Of a DNA stretch of 64,000 bases, positions 1 to 16,038 are shown piece after piece. The position numbers were made by a program, and so were the translations under genes. The stretch is from Acanthornis magna (Eukaryota; Chordata; Aves; Passeriformes; Acanthizidae), in contig JAWUZG010000295.1 in the NCBI GenBank assembly GCA_036785705.1, positions 558,001 through 622,000 on the forward strand, written 5' to 3'. Every line of letters begins with the position of its first letter. The first letter of the stretch is position 1. The notes under the pieces were generated by a model. The model ran no database searches, was not told the origin of the DNA, and saw only the letters and a program-made list of their open reading frames with translations.

Positions 1-3000
1 ACCAGAAGGTGTGCTGCAGAGTGCATGTCAACACATAGAAAAGAAATTAGTATATCTGAGACATTAAACAGGCTATGCAAGCGAGGAAACAATCAAACAT
101 GGAGCAAAGAAAGCTGGTAGAGCCTATTCATCAGGTTTTAGCAAGTTTCATTTCCAGCCATGCTGAAATGGGAGCAGAATTTTGATTTAAAAGGCTTTTA
201 CTGAGGACACTGAAGCAAAAAAGCTGAGACTTATTGGTGAACATTAAAGGTCGCATACTCTCCTCATCACGAAATAGCTTTTAGTAGCAGGAGGATCAAA
301 AAGGCTGGTAGAACCCAGATGAGCCCATATACCTCCTTTCTTCCACTATGTCCAGACATACTTTCACCAGGTGTGCATCTGAGCCTGCAAATGTCCTGGT
401 CTACAGCCAGCCCTCAAACTGTCCTCTATTCCAGCTGCCCTTTGCTCTCCACATTCCACACCACACTCATGGTCCATGTGTATTTAAATGGTATGCAATT
501 ATTTAAATTCCTCCATCTGTCTCCCCACAACCTTACACATATTAATTCTTGGAGGGAAAATGGCTTTGCTATTTGCTAGATGCCAGCATTCACCTGGACA
601 GCAGCCAGCGGAGCAGGTTGTTAAACAAACATCCTGATGGAACAAAACCAAGTGTGAAGCAGCAACACAGAGAAGAATACACTTGTACTCAAACAGAAAC
701 CTCCTAGAAGAACCCAGGCAAAGCCAGGAAACAACAAAACAAGCAAGCTTTCATTTGTTTTGTCCGTAACTGTAATAAAGGTGAGGAAGTTGAAAGTGCT
801 TTGCTTAGAGGAGCCCTCCACACTTCTCCTCCCTCATATCAGTGCTCTGTACTCCATGCAATCCAACATCAAAAGCAACTCTGGCCAAAACAGCTCCTTA
901 ATTTTTCTGCTGTGCTTGTCTCTGATTAAAGCGTGAACTTTAATGTAAACAGCACTTTATCTGAGGGCAGGAATTCACACAAAACCACCAAAACAGTAAG
1001 ATGCAAGGTGGACTCTTGGTACTTCCAGAAACTACTGCAGGCTCAAGCCGTGGATGCAGCAACTACAATTTAGCACCATCTGTGCTTATATCAGTTTTCA
1101 TACTCTTAAAATATGCACTATATTTGTGCAGTTCCCTCAGCAAGAGAACTGAGGTATATCCTGTGAGAGTAGCAGCTAAAGATCCAGAAGTTTGATGCAA
1201 GATTGCTTAATAATTCCACAACTCTCTTGAAAATGTACTTTAAAATAATACATAAACTCTTTAGAGATGGGGGCTGGTTTGTTTGTTTAAAGAGGCATGT
1301 TCAATTTTTGTATTTTCAATCCAGGAAATGTATAGGTGGTAAATGCTGACAAAACTCAGCTTAAAAATATATTTCTCCACACTCGACTTATCCAGCCTGG
1401 AGAGTCCTAAACTGAGGATTCTCTAGAATGTAAAATGTTCCATAATTTCAATCCTTCTTCTAGATACTTCATTCAGCTCTACCACGCCTCTGTGAACGGA
1501 GAGGGAAGAAGGGTCCAAATGTGAGAGAACCACCAACCCACGATCTGGTACTGATGTTCCCTGCTCTGTTTTCCAATTTCTTTTCCAATAATTTCTACTC
1601 TTCCTTTTGAGGTTCTGATGTGTTCCCCTCTCTTGTGCGCCATTTAAGATTTCTCTACACAGAATTGGATCCAGCATTAATCCCCACAGTATGCAAGCTC
1701 TTTCCGTTATCATGTATGAGTATGCTGTGCTGCGTGCACCCATACTGGACTTCACCGCTGCCCTCTCTCCTTCAGCTGAGCTAACAAATATACCTTTTCT
1801 GTTTTATCTTTCAACCAATGGTTAATTCTCTTACTTCACAGGAATTTAATATCTTTGAGAGCCTTTAATGAGAGACTTCCCTTGCATACACTTGCAGAGA
1901 CCATCAGGGAATTACACTGATTTCTGAAGCATGACTTCTCTTTACAAATGCTGTGTTGGCTCTTCTCCATATGGCCTTTAAATTCACATTAATTAAGAGC
2001 CACATGCCCGTAATTTTCAATTTTTACCACAATTCCTATTCAGTTCCTCTGAAATACTCTTTTGTGATTTACCTTGGAGCTTCTTTTTTTAACTAACATG
2101 TCATTAGCCTCCTGAAGTCACAAGGTAACAAAGTGGCTTTCAACAGCAAGTTGCACACTAAATGCTTTAGCTACTTCTTCACATTCATAATAACAATGCC
2201 CTGTTAATTTTTCCTATTGGATCCACACCCTTGCGTATCAGCTGTTCAAATCGAAACTGATATTTCCTGTAAAGGAGACCGAGTTGGAACTAATGCCTTC
2301 TAGAATGCTGTTAAAAATTATAAAGAAAATTTTGCACAGAACAGCCCCACAACACCTAAATTTACCTTATTTATGTAGTTCTTTTACAAAGACATATACA
2401 TAAACATGAGTTTCAGAAAAGCTCAGAGTCTTTTACTGAGATAAAAACTAGTAACACATTAATTATGGCAAAGACACAAGGCAGCACAAATATCTTGAAA
2501 AGGTGCTTTTTGTTCTTTGATCTCATATGAAAGAAACACTTTCACGCCAAACAAAACAGAATTCTATGAGTACTTTTTCCCCCCAAAAAATAGCGCATAT
2601 TTGCTTGTCTCTGTAGCCAACTCCACGAGACTCCATCTCCTTCCCTGAGGCAGGACTGTGACGTGGAGTGAGTCCCTCTGGGGCCCAAGGGAGGAATGTC
2701 CAGGCACTGAGGTTTCACTCTGTGAGCAGGCAGGGAAGGACAGACAGATGCTGGATTTTATCACACTGAAAGAGTCAGCCATTGCAGCTGGGATGCTCAG
2801 AGAAACCAAAATGTGAGACTGGGATGGGCCAAGGGCAAACTGCTACACACGTGCACAGCAAAAGAGAACGGGACAAAGTTGTACCTCGGAGTGCCTTGGT
2901 GGCAACACAGCTGCTGAAGGCTTTTACCGGTCTGGTAAGACCTCGCAGCTGTACTGGCTCAGAGATGCACTCAGAAATTAAATCTAGCCTTACCTTTGCA

Positions 3001-6000
3001 AAAAATACATTCAGAGACCTAAGTCTGTTTAATGAGTACTGATTTGTTCATTAAGCTGACAGGTGAATTTCCTCTTCAATCTACATTATATTGCATGTTA
3101 CTTCTGTTGGTTTCTGGGGAAAAAAAGCAGCAGCAGCCGCCCTTATTTAAAAACAAACAAAAAAGCCCCTCATGATGAGATTGACATGAAAGAAACTTCT
3201 TTCTCATCAGTAATTGCTTCCCCCTGGGCTTGACAAGGTTTACAAATTAAAGCTTTTCCTTCATAGATGGCTTGACCTATCATGAATTATAGCTGCTGCT
3301 ACTGGTCCACTCCTCCCTGCACACAAGGCTTGCTATCTCAATTTTGCACTGTAATTAAATATTTTCTGATGGCACGTTATTTATTATTCCTCACCTTCAG
3401 CTCTCCTGGTGTTTATACATCTCCACATATGAGTAGGCAATTCAAAAACTGTTATTAACAATATTAATAACCTGAGAGCTTGTTTGATGTGAGTGAGACA
3501 CAGGGGTGGAACTGCTTGACTGCAAGGAACAAGGGGTGGGGGTTTTTTTTGTTGTCTTTGTTTGTTTTTTTAATTGTTGCATTATCTAGTACCATCTAGT
3601 CTTTGTCCACAATCAAAGATCTTAAGCAGTTCAGGAGGAAATACGAAAAAAGTACTGATGCGGGAAATTTATAACTAATCTCATTTGACCATTACAAAAC
3701 TACCCAAGAGTGAAGCAAAGAAAAAAAAGAAGAATAGGCATATTTTTGTTATCTTACTTATTAATTTTTTGCTCTTAAAAAAAAAACAACACATCTTTCC
3801 TCCCAAAACCAACTTGGAAGATAAGTAGGACCTGTTGCACTAGAAGGCAAACCAAGATCAAGCAAAAGAGGCATGTCATATTTCAGACATTCACACCTAA
3901 CTGTCAATATAATTCTTCCAAAACTTTAAGGTTGGTTTTTTTCCTTATTTGTCTTCTCTATATTCTCAACTGTACTGCTACTACCACAAGCAATACTCAG
4001 TGCAGCCCTTGAAAAATCACTGTGACTTGGTACCAACTGAGAATTCGGCCCAGGAGATAAAGGTGTTCACCCACAGACTCAACTCAGTGCACTTCAGAGC
4101 TGCTAATTACAAACCTTTCCATTGCAATCCTAGTGCGCCACACTTAATACATCTGACAAACCTTATGGCAATCAGCTTCCCATTTTGCATCTTGCTCCGT
4201 ATTTCCCACAATCTCCTGCAGGAGATGGGCCACAGTCAACAGCCCCATCTCCCTCCTCTCCTCCCCAAGGAGCACTGGGGCAAGAGGCACAGTCTGCACC
4301 TTTGTGAGCTCAGAAGCCAAGGATCAGGCAGCCCCTCTCACACTTCTCAGGTAGGAAGGGCACCAGAGCTCAGAGTCCTGGGGAGCGCTTGGGGGGGAGG
4401 GACAAACATGGAAGGAAGGGGTGAGAGGCAGAGCCCAATAGGCATGGGAACAGGAAAAGCAGGCAGAACTGAGAGAGGATCCATTTTGTTTAGTGTTTTG
4501 CTGAAAATATAATTGATGAATAAAAGCATCCGCTGAAAGGAATTAGCGTACAGCTGGGATGGTTTTTTATGGAGAAGATGATTACAGTGACCTCCCAGGT
4601 GAGCATGGTGCTCACAGCCCTGGGGCAGCAGGGGCAGATCCAGAGAACACCCAAAATTATTTGCTGACGTAACAAACCAAGTTTAAAAAGACGTAAATAT
4701 CTAGATCAACAATACTCTTTAGAGGCTCCACATGCAAAGCACCTGTAACCATCAATAAGTATTTTCTTTTATAATTAACAATACTATTTGGTTTTATGTG
4801 TACAGTATACTAATGAAAAATAAATTACATGCTGCATAACTAGAGCACACTAACATAGTCACATTTGACTGCTAAAGCTTTTGTTTTCCAAGAAGTCAGT
4901 GCTTTTCCCCATTTTGCTAACTCACAAGAAAAAGGAATTGCTATGGCAATGGTAACTTACTTGAGGTTGAAAGGCATCCAAAAGCCAGGATCTGCAAAAC
5001 TCTTATTTCTCACTTACTGCCAATTTAATCCTAATCTATTTGTTTTTAAAGACTTGATTCAGGCCCTGGGATACATGCTGTACTAGAAATATATTGAAAA
5101 TTATGATTTTGCAAAGGGCATTTTATAGACATCCCATATCACAGCAAATTTCATCAACTTCTTTTAAAATACATAGATGAAAATATGCATTTTTTGTCCA
5201 ACATTTAAATCAATGTTGTTTGTGTAATGCAATGTATTTGAAACACTAATTAGGTTGCCTGACAAGACTTTTCAGCAATTTAAGGTACTGAAAATATTTT
5301 CATTTATTCTCTACCCTTACTACTCTCAGACATAAAGCTGTGTATATTTATGTCTGTTTTTCCCCCTCAACAGAAGAAATAAATTCACAACATCATGAAA
5401 ATGGGATTTTACAATGAGTTAGCATTTATCACACCAAACCACTAAGACGTCTTGCTCAGCTGGAACTGTGCACATTCCCAGATGGTGTATTGGATTATAA
5501 TTTCACAAAATGAGTTTACTCTCTCAACAATTTCTCCTGCAATTTCCTCGGAAAAGTCATCTAAATACTTCCACAGTCTCTATTTCCACTCCCTGTGGAG
5601 TCTCCCATATCTTTTCTGTATGGCATTATTTTATTTTGCTATCATGGATTATTGTATGTAAGAATTATGCTACTGAGATTCTCCTATGGCATTCTTACTT
5701 TTTATTCTTTCATTATAATATTTATAGCAAGATCTTTACAAGCTGGCTTTTAATTTTTTTCATCCTGTACCTTTCACACAGTTCATTTTCCCTGCACCTG
5801 ATTTCTTTAATAACTAAACTATGACTTGCCATAGCCATGAACAACAATGAAAAGTAAAAATTTATCTATGTTGACACCTAGGTAATAGGAGAGCTGCACA
5901 AACCCTAGAAAGACAACTGCATTTCCGCTGTATGGTGAGACCAACTTGGTGGCCTACAGCACGGGGTCAGGAGGTGACCCTGGACTCGTAGGATATTGGC

Positions 6001-7810
6001 ACTGAGTGCCAGCCCTGGGAGCAGCCTCTCCTGCTGCAGAGATGGGAAATGGTGGCAGATCTTCACTGGCCGGGGGCTGAAGAGGAGGCAACAACAAGGA
6101 GAGGCCAGGGATGGTTCATGTTTGCCCACAGTCACACGAGAACCCTGGCACCAGCTGGGTTAGTGACACATGAGCGATGGAGGCACCACGGTAACCTTCC
6201 TGAAACAGAAATTGCTCCTTAGAGGCATCACCTGCAAAAGTCTCTGCCCGAAGGTCATGAGGCAGAGAGAAATATGCTGATGTGGACTATTTTAGAGATG
6301 AACCAGAATATTTTCCTCACCTAATCTGGGCTCACCCAACCTTAATTTTATGATTCTAAATTAAGTATGTCAAGAAAAGAAACAGGTGTACAGCTAAATT
6401 ACAGGTTACATTGCTCAGAGCACAACCCAAGGTTACAAAAGGGTTTTATTTGGACTTAGGGCTTGTCAGTGGCATTATATAATCCAACAACCAAGGATTT
6501 ACATTATTTTACCTTTGTTCTCAAATGAAGATTTCTTACTGATTTATTGATTTTGTTTGTACAAGTGGAAGGAAGCTCATGGGTAATCCTTGGTGGTGGG
6601 ACATTGCAGCTCTAGTTAGGTCATCATCTCCTTTCAAATTGGAATGTGGCTTGCTTTGCTAAAATATTTGCATATTCTGAAAATTCAAAAATTCATTGTT
6701 TACTGCACACATACACTCAATATACCTCAAATAACAGTGACCCAAGCTCACACAATTAACACAGCAGTTACAGTATTGCAGGGACACCTTTGCTATTGCA
6801 GACCTCCAAAAGTAGCCCATTTTTTGTAGTTTGCATAGATGCTGAGACAAAACACAACTTCTGATAAGAATCACTCTTGTTTCCAAGAGATAAGTAATGA
6901 AACAAACACAGCCATGTACTCCCAAAATAATTTTGCTAAGTGAATGCAAGCAAATTGGATACCAAGGTAAGCCTTTTATTTGGTTATAATCCCTGTGTGG
7001 ATGCCTATTCTAGCTACAAAGGGCATGTGCAAGTTGCTCAGTCAAACATCATTTCTGGTTAATGACAGAACAACTCATACATAAAACATAAAAGTTTGCT
7101 TGGCCTTTACACTCCACCTTGTGCAACATCTCAAATAGTTAACATGCACAATGTATTAAAGAAAAAAATTTAAGAATCTACAGTCTTAACAAACATGAAC
7201 CAGTAACTAATCATTACTGTTCCACTGTAATCTCTGCTGTCCACAACATACATTTCTGGACATAGAAATGAGAAAATTAGGTGGCAATATTTAAATTAAT
7301 ACACCATATACATATTCACTACATGCTGCTCTTACAAAATCTTGCACACAGCCAAACTATTGAAGCTGCCATTGGAACTGACAAACTGATCAAAGCACCT
7401 GGAAAGCAACAATGTTCTGAAGTAGAGCTGTGCTTTCTCCTTCTGCCTTACTGGAGCTCTGGTGACTAATCTGTAAAACTATTCATGCATTTCTCCATCA
7501 TTTACTCTTTCCAACACATTGCTCTCTTTACTTAATGCAACAGGTTAACATTCACAAAAAGTCTAATGATGAAAATAATTAAAAGCTGTTTAAAATTCAC
7601 AAATTTGGTGTTCGGCAAAAATATGTAAATCAATGAATCAGTAAATGGATAAATTTACTTTTTAGTTATAAATGGAGTTCCTTGGGATTTTTTGTTTTCC
7701 TCATGCATCTCGTGTTCTAGACGACAGATTTTACTAGCAATGGTTCAATCCATGAAGGCTGCATATTGGAACTAGCAGGTACGTGTACATTTATAGCCCT
7801 ATACATATTA

Positions 7811-7848
7811 GATACATATATGTATACACACACACATACGCACACATT
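7811..7848. repeat. TA/CA-type microsatellite
   Basis: Alternating TA and CA dinucleotides run into an imperfect CACACATACG-type stretch. This is an ordinary vertebrate microsatellite. Confidence 0.7.
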
Positions 7849-10800
7849 TCTATAGACACAAATAACCTTTCAGAGACCCAAATGCACTCGAACATTTAAG
7901 CAAAGCACAAGAAGAAACAGAATATATAGGAATCGGCAGATCTGAAGATCAGCCACTGGCCTGGAAAGGAAATGCTTTCTCTCTGGCAGTTTGTGAACAT
8001 ATGCTCTTAGACGTGAGTCATATGTGGGACTATATCACACACACATATAAAATAACACATCATTTACAAATTACAGACTTTTCACATCTAAGCATTTCTG
8101 GAACATGACTGAATCCAAACCATTAGTACTCCAGGAAAGCTCATTACACAGACAATTTAACAGACTAGAAGATGCCTTTCCCAAGATACTTTCCCAACTT
8201 ATCTTGGGTTATTTGCTAAATGGACAGAACAATATTGCTCACATCTCATATGAATTTCTTGCCAAGGCCAAGAAGTGAGAAGGACAAACAGTAAGGCTGT
8301 GGTTATATAGTCATCTCAGACAGCTAAAGACATGCCTTTTCCCCAGCAGTTGAAGCCGCACCTTTCACTTTAGAGATGCAAAGCTGTGCTGGTTTTGGAT
8401 GGCACAGAATTTTTTTTTTTCATAGTAGCTGGTATGGGGCTGTTTGGGATTTCTGCTGAAGACAGTATTGATAATACAGGGATGTTTTAGCTTTTGCTGC
8501 ACAGTGTTTACACAGAGCCGAGGCCTTTTCTGCTTGTCACCCCATCCCAGCAGTAAGTGGGCTGGGGGTGCACGAGAAGTGGAGAGGTGACAGAGCTGAC
8601 CCAAGGGATATTCCATACCATACAGCTCATGCTCGCTATATAAAGGTGGGGAAAGGAGGAGGAGGGCAGGACATTTGGAGCGATGCATTTGTCTTCCTGA
8701 GTCACTGAACACCTGCCTGCCCACAGGAAGCAATGAATGTATTCCTTGTTTTGCTTTGCTTTTTGCAGCGTTTCTGCTTTTCCTATTATACTATTTTTTT
8801 CTCAACCCATGAGTTTTCTCATTTTTTCTCTTCTGATCCTCTCCCTCATCCTGCTGATGGGGAGGGACTGAGTGCCTGCCTGGGGCTTGGCTGCTGGCTG
8901 GGGCTAAACCATGAAAACAGAGCTGATTGGGAAGATATATTTTTCAAACACGGAGGAAACAAGAGTACTCAATTTTGACATAATTGGAGTTTCCGGTGCA
9001 GCCAAAGGTCTTTCAACTGCCTCAAAGCACTTCATAACCTGGAGGTGGGAAATAGAGCTGGGGCTTCAAAGACCAAACCATACACCTCTGCTGTGCTTGC
9101 TGCAACCAGTGCCATCTAACCCTACTGCTCTGTCTTTAACCACGGCAATTTCTCCACTAGTGGGCCTGACCTCAGACCTTGAGGAAACATTAGGTTCTAA
9201 TACAGGTGTGGGGGTGGAATTGTTAATGGTACAGAGTTTTGGTATCTGAAGACAGAGAAGTTCCTGTCTAGTCTATATGCTTCAGGCACAGGAGGATGCT
9301 ACATGCAGCACGGATCACCCCAAAAGAGGTGACACTTTTTTTCAGCTCACTCTGAATGGATTAGAGCAAACAGGTAACATTCAGACACACAGCTGCAGTA
9401 GAAACCCCTATCAGTATCTTGACATTCATCCAAGTAATGAGTTACGAGAGTTAAGGGTTCAGAGAAAGATATTATCGTCCCTTAATCACTGACCAAAACC
9501 AGCAGTTTATCGGAAAACTGATTCTCACAAACTTTGGCTTCCCACAAATAGCAAGAATACTTTTTTCTCTCCCTATTTCTCTCCAATACTACTTTTTCTT
9601 TTCCCCTCCAGCCCTTTCTGACCCCCTGACTGCCCCCCAACACACACACAAACTTTGTGTTCCTCTCTGTACAGTTTTTTCTGCTAAGAAACATTCGATT
9701 ACATCTTCTTTCATGTTCAGAGTTTTCTTTAAATTCTGCTTAGATTTTTTTGGCTCTTGCTTCTTGAAGTTGCCATTTCTGTGAATCATTAATTCAGAGA
9801 TGTATGAACAATCTTACTTGATAGACTGTGTATTATGTTACCTCTCACTTTCCTCTGTTATCTTACATGTTGTCAAATCAGACTTCAAATTATGTCACAG
9901 CTACTCTTTCTGAATGGTTAATTTTTCACTGAGAGTCACACAGATGGGCAATTATTTTAAGGCTTGAATACCTGCCAACAATTGTAATGGCATAAAGCTG
10001 ATCTCAAAAGCCCACACAACCATAGAAAACACCAAAAAACAGAAGACAACTCTGAATGTAAACTATACCAATTTTTATGGGTGGCAAAGTTTAAATGAAA
10101 ATTGTCCACACTATTAACAAAGCCTTCAATCACTAAAAGCATGTACTTCTGTATATACAAACACACAAAGGTGCACATTTTAAATCCCAAAGAATAACTA
10201 GAGAGAACCAAACCAACATATAGAATAACAATGTTTCATTTATTTATGTATTTTAAAACAAGCACACTACTCATGGGAGGAATAGGATAACCATCCTTTA
10301 AGCTCCATGTATTTATCTATAAAAATGAATAAAATAGAAGCACCACTCTTGAAAAAAAAAGTCACCTGGAGAAGTGGGAAGTGGGTCACTTTCCATGTCC
10401 TCTAGCCTGCAGAATGGCCAGTGACTAATAAATCCTCTTTTAACTATCTGTTATACATCCACTGAAACTGGGACAAAAAATATGGAGTCCCTCATATAAG
10501 CGTCTGGAAAACCACCCCTGCATTGTGGCCCTCTCCTGTTGCTGGCATACATTGATTCTGCATACTGACACTGCTCCTGCTGCAATGTTATCCCACTTAC
10601 AGAATAGCCCAGGGAAGAACTGAGATCTAAAGAAATCACCAAACTTACTTCTACAGCCACCCTGAACAATAACATACACATAACAGTACACAGAAAAGAG
10701 TTTATCTAAGTGTACAAAGTCATATAGCACCAAGCCAAGTCTGTCACTCACCTAAATCATCTGCTGCCTTCCCCTCTTTCCCCCTAAAAGCCCTCCCAAA

Positions 10801-13800
10801 TTTTTATCAATTTTCCAAAACTCTGAAACAAACCCCCAGATATTCTGAAAAATGCACATTGAGAATTAGGACTTATTGGTTTGCACAGGATGAAACAAAA
10901 CAGTGATAAGAAGGATTACTCAATACAGCCATCTAAAGCACACTTTCAACAGAAAGTGTTGCCATGAAGCGGTCCATGCTTCAAGGTGCACATGGAGAAG
11001 TCTTTCATATCCAGAAGAATCATTTGTAGAGAGACTCGAATATTTGGTTCCAAATCTATAAATAATTAAAATTAATAATTAAATACATAGCCAGTCTTGT
11101 CTGAAAAGAAAATTCAGAAACTGTTACAAGTACTTCTTCAATGACATCGACTTTCTTAAGCATAGTACAGACTTCTCTCAACAGTGAAAAATGGAACATG
11201 TGATGTTTCAGAAGCAGACGAAGAAAAGGCTGGGTGCTAAACCACAAGTTTCTAGGAGACTGCTCACTTCACCAGGACTTTGTTCAATACTCTAGCAGAC
11301 AATACCAGCAAGCGCCAGCTCCATACAATACACACCAGTAGAATAAAAGAGAAAGAGAGTTCAGGCAAACTGTAAGAACAAACCCTGCCATTATTTGAAT
11401 ATTTGCCTGATTTTATAATAATTTTGTTTCATGGGATTTTTTTTTCCACATGTGGTTCTCTTTCCTTTTCTCCATTTCTTTTCTACAAATTTAGAGAATG
11501 GTCTAAATTGCAGACATTGTAGAATGTCTACTATAGAATTTTGAAGAAATCCTGACATTGATTTCAGGCATGTGAAATTGTGTGTTCATACATGGACACA
11601 TAGCCAGGTCTTGAGATCTATAAAGATCCTCCTTGGCATGAGTGTCCTATTAACCAACTACAGTCCATGAGTAAATAGGAAAGGATTGAGAAAGTGAAGG
11701 GAACACACCAGAACGTGTCAGTCATTTATGATCAGCAAGGCAAACAATAGCATTACAGTGCTAAGTTTTAAAATTCCATTTCAAGAAATTGTTTATGCTG
11801 TTGAAACAGAGCTGACTTCATAAACCACATACAGTTTTGATTCCAGAGCATGCAATAATTAAAGATATAGTTGGTAGCTGTTGCACAGATTTCCTGTTTT
11901 CAAGAGGAGTGAAGTTAATTAATCTCTGGCTTTCCAAAAGCATTAAAAACAAGAAACAGCCTTCTAGACTGCAGCCTTTTAGACTGATTTGGCCAGAATC
12001 GGTTTATTAAAGCAGCTTATCTATTTAACATCATGGGGACTACCAAGTGCATGTTCAGCTCTTCACAGATGAAGAGAACTGTTCCTCTAGCTCACGGCTG
12101 CTTCGCCCAAAACAGTCCCCAGACTTGAGTGGAAGTATTAACAGTAATAATCCATCAGCCAAAGGGAGGGAAGACTGCACATCTCACAGACCCACGAGTT
12201 CCATGAATGACTACACAGCAGACAGCAAAATAAGCAGTAGGTAGCATAGAGACAGGGGGCATGAGAAAAAGCAATGTACTACAGGGGAAATCAGGCACAT
12301 GATGAAGAACTAAAAAAATTTCATCAGGAATTTAAGTGAACTCTTCTACTGCTCTCATTCAAATCAATGCTCTCTGAGCAGAACACCTATAACACTGCGC
12401 TTGCCTTGCAACTAGGTGACTACTAATTACTACCTGGACTGAGAAAGATGCTCCACTGTTTTAATACTTGAAAGAGAACAGGGTTGGCAACCTCTGTGTA
12501 ATTAGTTTCCTATCAAGAGAAAGGATTTCAGATGTAGGATGCCTGAGGAGGAGGGAGAGAGGACAGCCTCTCTGTATATACAGACACATTTTTGTTCATT
12601 CTTTTCTCTCTGGTGACCTCCCCTTTATTTTCCTGCACTGTAAGGGACGACTTATCATTAATGGCATAATGCATATTATTATTCATTAGCACTGTTTTTC
12701 TTATGTCAACCTATCCTATCTTGTTGGCTTTCAAGTTTCTTTCAGAGAGACCCACTACATTTAAAAGCATATATAAATTGCCATTAAAGTTTTCCTTTAA
12801 AAGAGAAATGCTACAACAGCTGACCAAAAAATTATCATTAAAACAGTTTTCAATGACAGTACATCTTTGAAGGCATTGTGCTTTTGCTAAGTATTATTAA
12901 CTAATTTCAATTCACACCTGGAGTGTTTTTACATCTTTATATAAGATAAAATCTTACATATTATTTTATCTCCACTTTACAGTAGGTTTTGGAAATATTT
13001 CAATTTTGTAAACATGAAGTCAATGCAAAGTGCTTTCTCCCATATTCACCAGAGCTGAACCCTCCATGTCTCCACCAGGAGCTTTTCCCATCTCACACAG
13101 GTCTGACTACCCCTACAGAAAACCCAAAACACCAGTCTCACAGCAACTGTTCTCTCCCTCTCAAAGCTACATCCCTCTCAAGGCCCTACATTAGAGGACA
13201 ATCATCTGCTTCTATGTACAGACACGGAAGGCAAGTGTGGAAGTAACTTCAGTCCTTGCTTCTTGGGGTTCTCCAAAACTACAGCAAAACTATTTTATCG
13301 TATAGTTTCAGTGACTAATGGCATGCAGCCATGAAAGCTCTTTTGGGCAGCCCACTGGAGAGGTAAGAATAAGCTATGATAATATTTTATAGGAAATTTT
13401 TTATAAGCCTCTCTGGTCTACTGGAAATTTCAGTGTTTTTCAAACTTCAGAAATCTTCTGAGCCTTCACTGCACAATCTCTAAAGTATATTCCAGGAATT
13501 GTTACACTACTAGCACTGAACAAAAATGAATAACGATTAAAAAAAATGCAGAGGGAAAGAGGAAAATAAAGACTCACAGAAAGTGAATTAAATAATAAGA
13601 AAAAAAAATCTCATTTCATTCAGATAAATTTCAGTACTATTATTATTGCCATGCAGTATGAAATGTCTAAAATAATTATAGGAGAGTGAAATCTGAAAGA
13701 GAAGGTGAAAAGTTGCTTGCTTACCAACATTTTACTGCCCTTATTTCACCTCTCTTGGTGGCAAGAAGCCTTTAGCCTACTGTGCTGAGATTTGAACAAA

Positions 13801-14272
13801 AAAAAATTTTCTGTTAAATCCCAACATCCATAAAATCAAAGAGAAATTTGTAGAACTGGGTTCTATATCTGTACTGATTGTCAGTGGTGTTAGACACAGA
13901 TAGCATATAATTCTAAACTCCTTGGTCTGAGAAAGTTACCATTGCAGCATTTCTCCATATAGAGAGTTTATGAGACTTTACAGTAAGCTTTGGCAATTCT
14001 TTGCTATATATGTGAGCTCATCCATCACATAAAAATTTTGAATCAATGACACTACAACATTTTATAAAGGAGACAAAGTCCATTTAGTTTTTCATCTTTC
14101 CTGACAGAAGTTATTTTCTAATTTCTAAGTCCTTCATTCACTGATCAGGAACTACATTGCCATTACCTAAGTTTCATGTAAGTGCAAACAGATTAGTGAC
14201 ACAGATATCTCAATATTTACCATTACTGTCTGAAGTTCCCACCAATGCATACTCTTTCTCCAGGCCACTTAA

Positions 14273-14299
14273 CAAAAAAAAAAAAAAAAAAAAAAAAAA
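14273..14299. repeat. Poly-A tract
   Basis: An uninterrupted run of about 27 A is followed by a further A/G-rich stretch. It could be an old retroposon tail or simple slippage; I see no retroposed body attached. A second homopolymer (about 20 T) lies near 14845-14866. Confidence 0.7.
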
Positions 14300-16000
14300 G
14301 AAAAAAAGAAGAGAGAGACATCATTTTCACCTGCAATAATAAATAAAAGTGAATGCATAAAGACACTGAAAAGTTAAAGTGCATAATGAAAAGAACAGCA
14401 TTTCTTTTCCTTTCTAGGAGCATAACACTTCTTTCTAAACACTGTCTGAAAGTGGAGGGTTTAGGCTAACCGCATTTTCATATGAAAAATATTCCATGAA
14501 AATGTGATTCCGTAAGCAGAAATTCTAATTTGTATGGCAGAAGGCTTTAAATGCCTGTCTACATTTAAAGCCACATTCATTTAATAGCCAGTCAGCCCAT
14601 TCCTCCTTTGGCTATCTCTAGAGGGAAAAATGGATTCCCATTAGTAATTCTCAGGCTTGGAGAAAGCTCTGACCTGTGCACAGGGTTTATCAAGGTCTGC
14701 TTTCTCTGCAACAGCTACAGAGGGGGGCAATCCTCAAGAGACTTGCTCCTGCTGTTTTCTTCTGATGAAGCAACCTTTGCATCTCCTCTGTATTTTATCA
14801 CCCAAAATACAGCTCTCATCAATAATCAGGAAAGAGACATCTAACTTTTTTTTTTTTTTTTTTTTAAAGTTTTTGGGTTTTTTCCTCCAAACACAAGGCT
14901 AGAATATGAGCATTGAATCCACTAAGGTTTAGTGGTGAAAATGTCAACTCCATGTATTCCGCCTTTGTAAAAGTTAGCAAAATACTAGGAAAAGGAGCAG
15001 AGAAAATCCTTGGCAGGAGAGGGGCAGTAGGCTCTTTACACAAAGGCCCTCCATAATCTTGAAAATATAATCTCAACCATCAAGACAAACAGAGCCCACC
15101 AATAATACGCATATTCCACATTACCTTCACCACTTGCTCACAAGAAGGCTAAATTTTTGTGTGCAGTTCTGATCCAGAGTCAGCCCAGCGTAACATTGAT
15201 GTTGGTGGTGCTACTCTGGTTACATTCTTATTATGTAAATTAAGGGGCCAAATTTTGCCTTAAAGAAGTACGAGATATGGTGCTCTTTCTGTAACACATG
15301 CTTTATTTGTGGCCTGTTATTTTTTTCCCATTTTATCTCCTTAAAAGAACAACAATCTTTCTTTCTCATAGGGTAGAATCTAGAAAGGTTTCCTTTTCAT
15401 AGAGATTGAACTGTTTCCTATAAACATTGTTTCTATTACATCTACATGATCTAAGATAATGGTTGTAATAGAAAATACAATGAAAAATAATGAGTGAGCT
15501 CATTTGAAATACAGGAGGCTTTGTCTTACTGGTAACAGCCAGAGGATGCCATAAAAGAAAACAATCCCTTAAAAATGCCAGACCACAAAAGCAGTCGATA
15601 GACATAACGATAAGCACTGGCTAATCAATAGTGATAAGTCAGTGCAACTCAGCTGACAGATGCTTCTTCAACAACAGTTTTTCTAATTCCTACCTCACTA
15701 GCATAAACATATCAGGCCAATGCCTTAATAAGAAAGCTCTTCAGTAGATAACATGGCAGCAGAATGAAGATGGTACCATACCACCCCCTTACCAATCACC
15801 TCAATCTCTTCTATATTTTGCAGAACAAGGCCTCCCCGGGGACACTGCTGACTACCAAAGCCTTATTTTTATATGAGGGTGGAGGACATAAGGAGAATCA
15901 ACATTCCTTGTCAAAAGCAATTGAACGCTGCAGCACTCTGACATGCTTTCAGAGAATGCAGAAAAACATCAGCTAGCGAAGAAAGGGGACATCTGAATAA

Positions 16001-16038
16001 CCACAGCTAATAAACCACAGCTAATAAACCACAGCTAA
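16001..16038. repeat. Short tandem repeat, 14-bp unit
   Basis: The unit CCACAGCTAATAAA is repeated about 2.7 times head to tail. Confidence 0.75.

Noticed and set aside
3949..4512. 187-codon open frame on the plus strand
   Set aside because: No domain, signal or homologous pattern; AT-rich surroundings and no splice or promoter context. Most likely chance.
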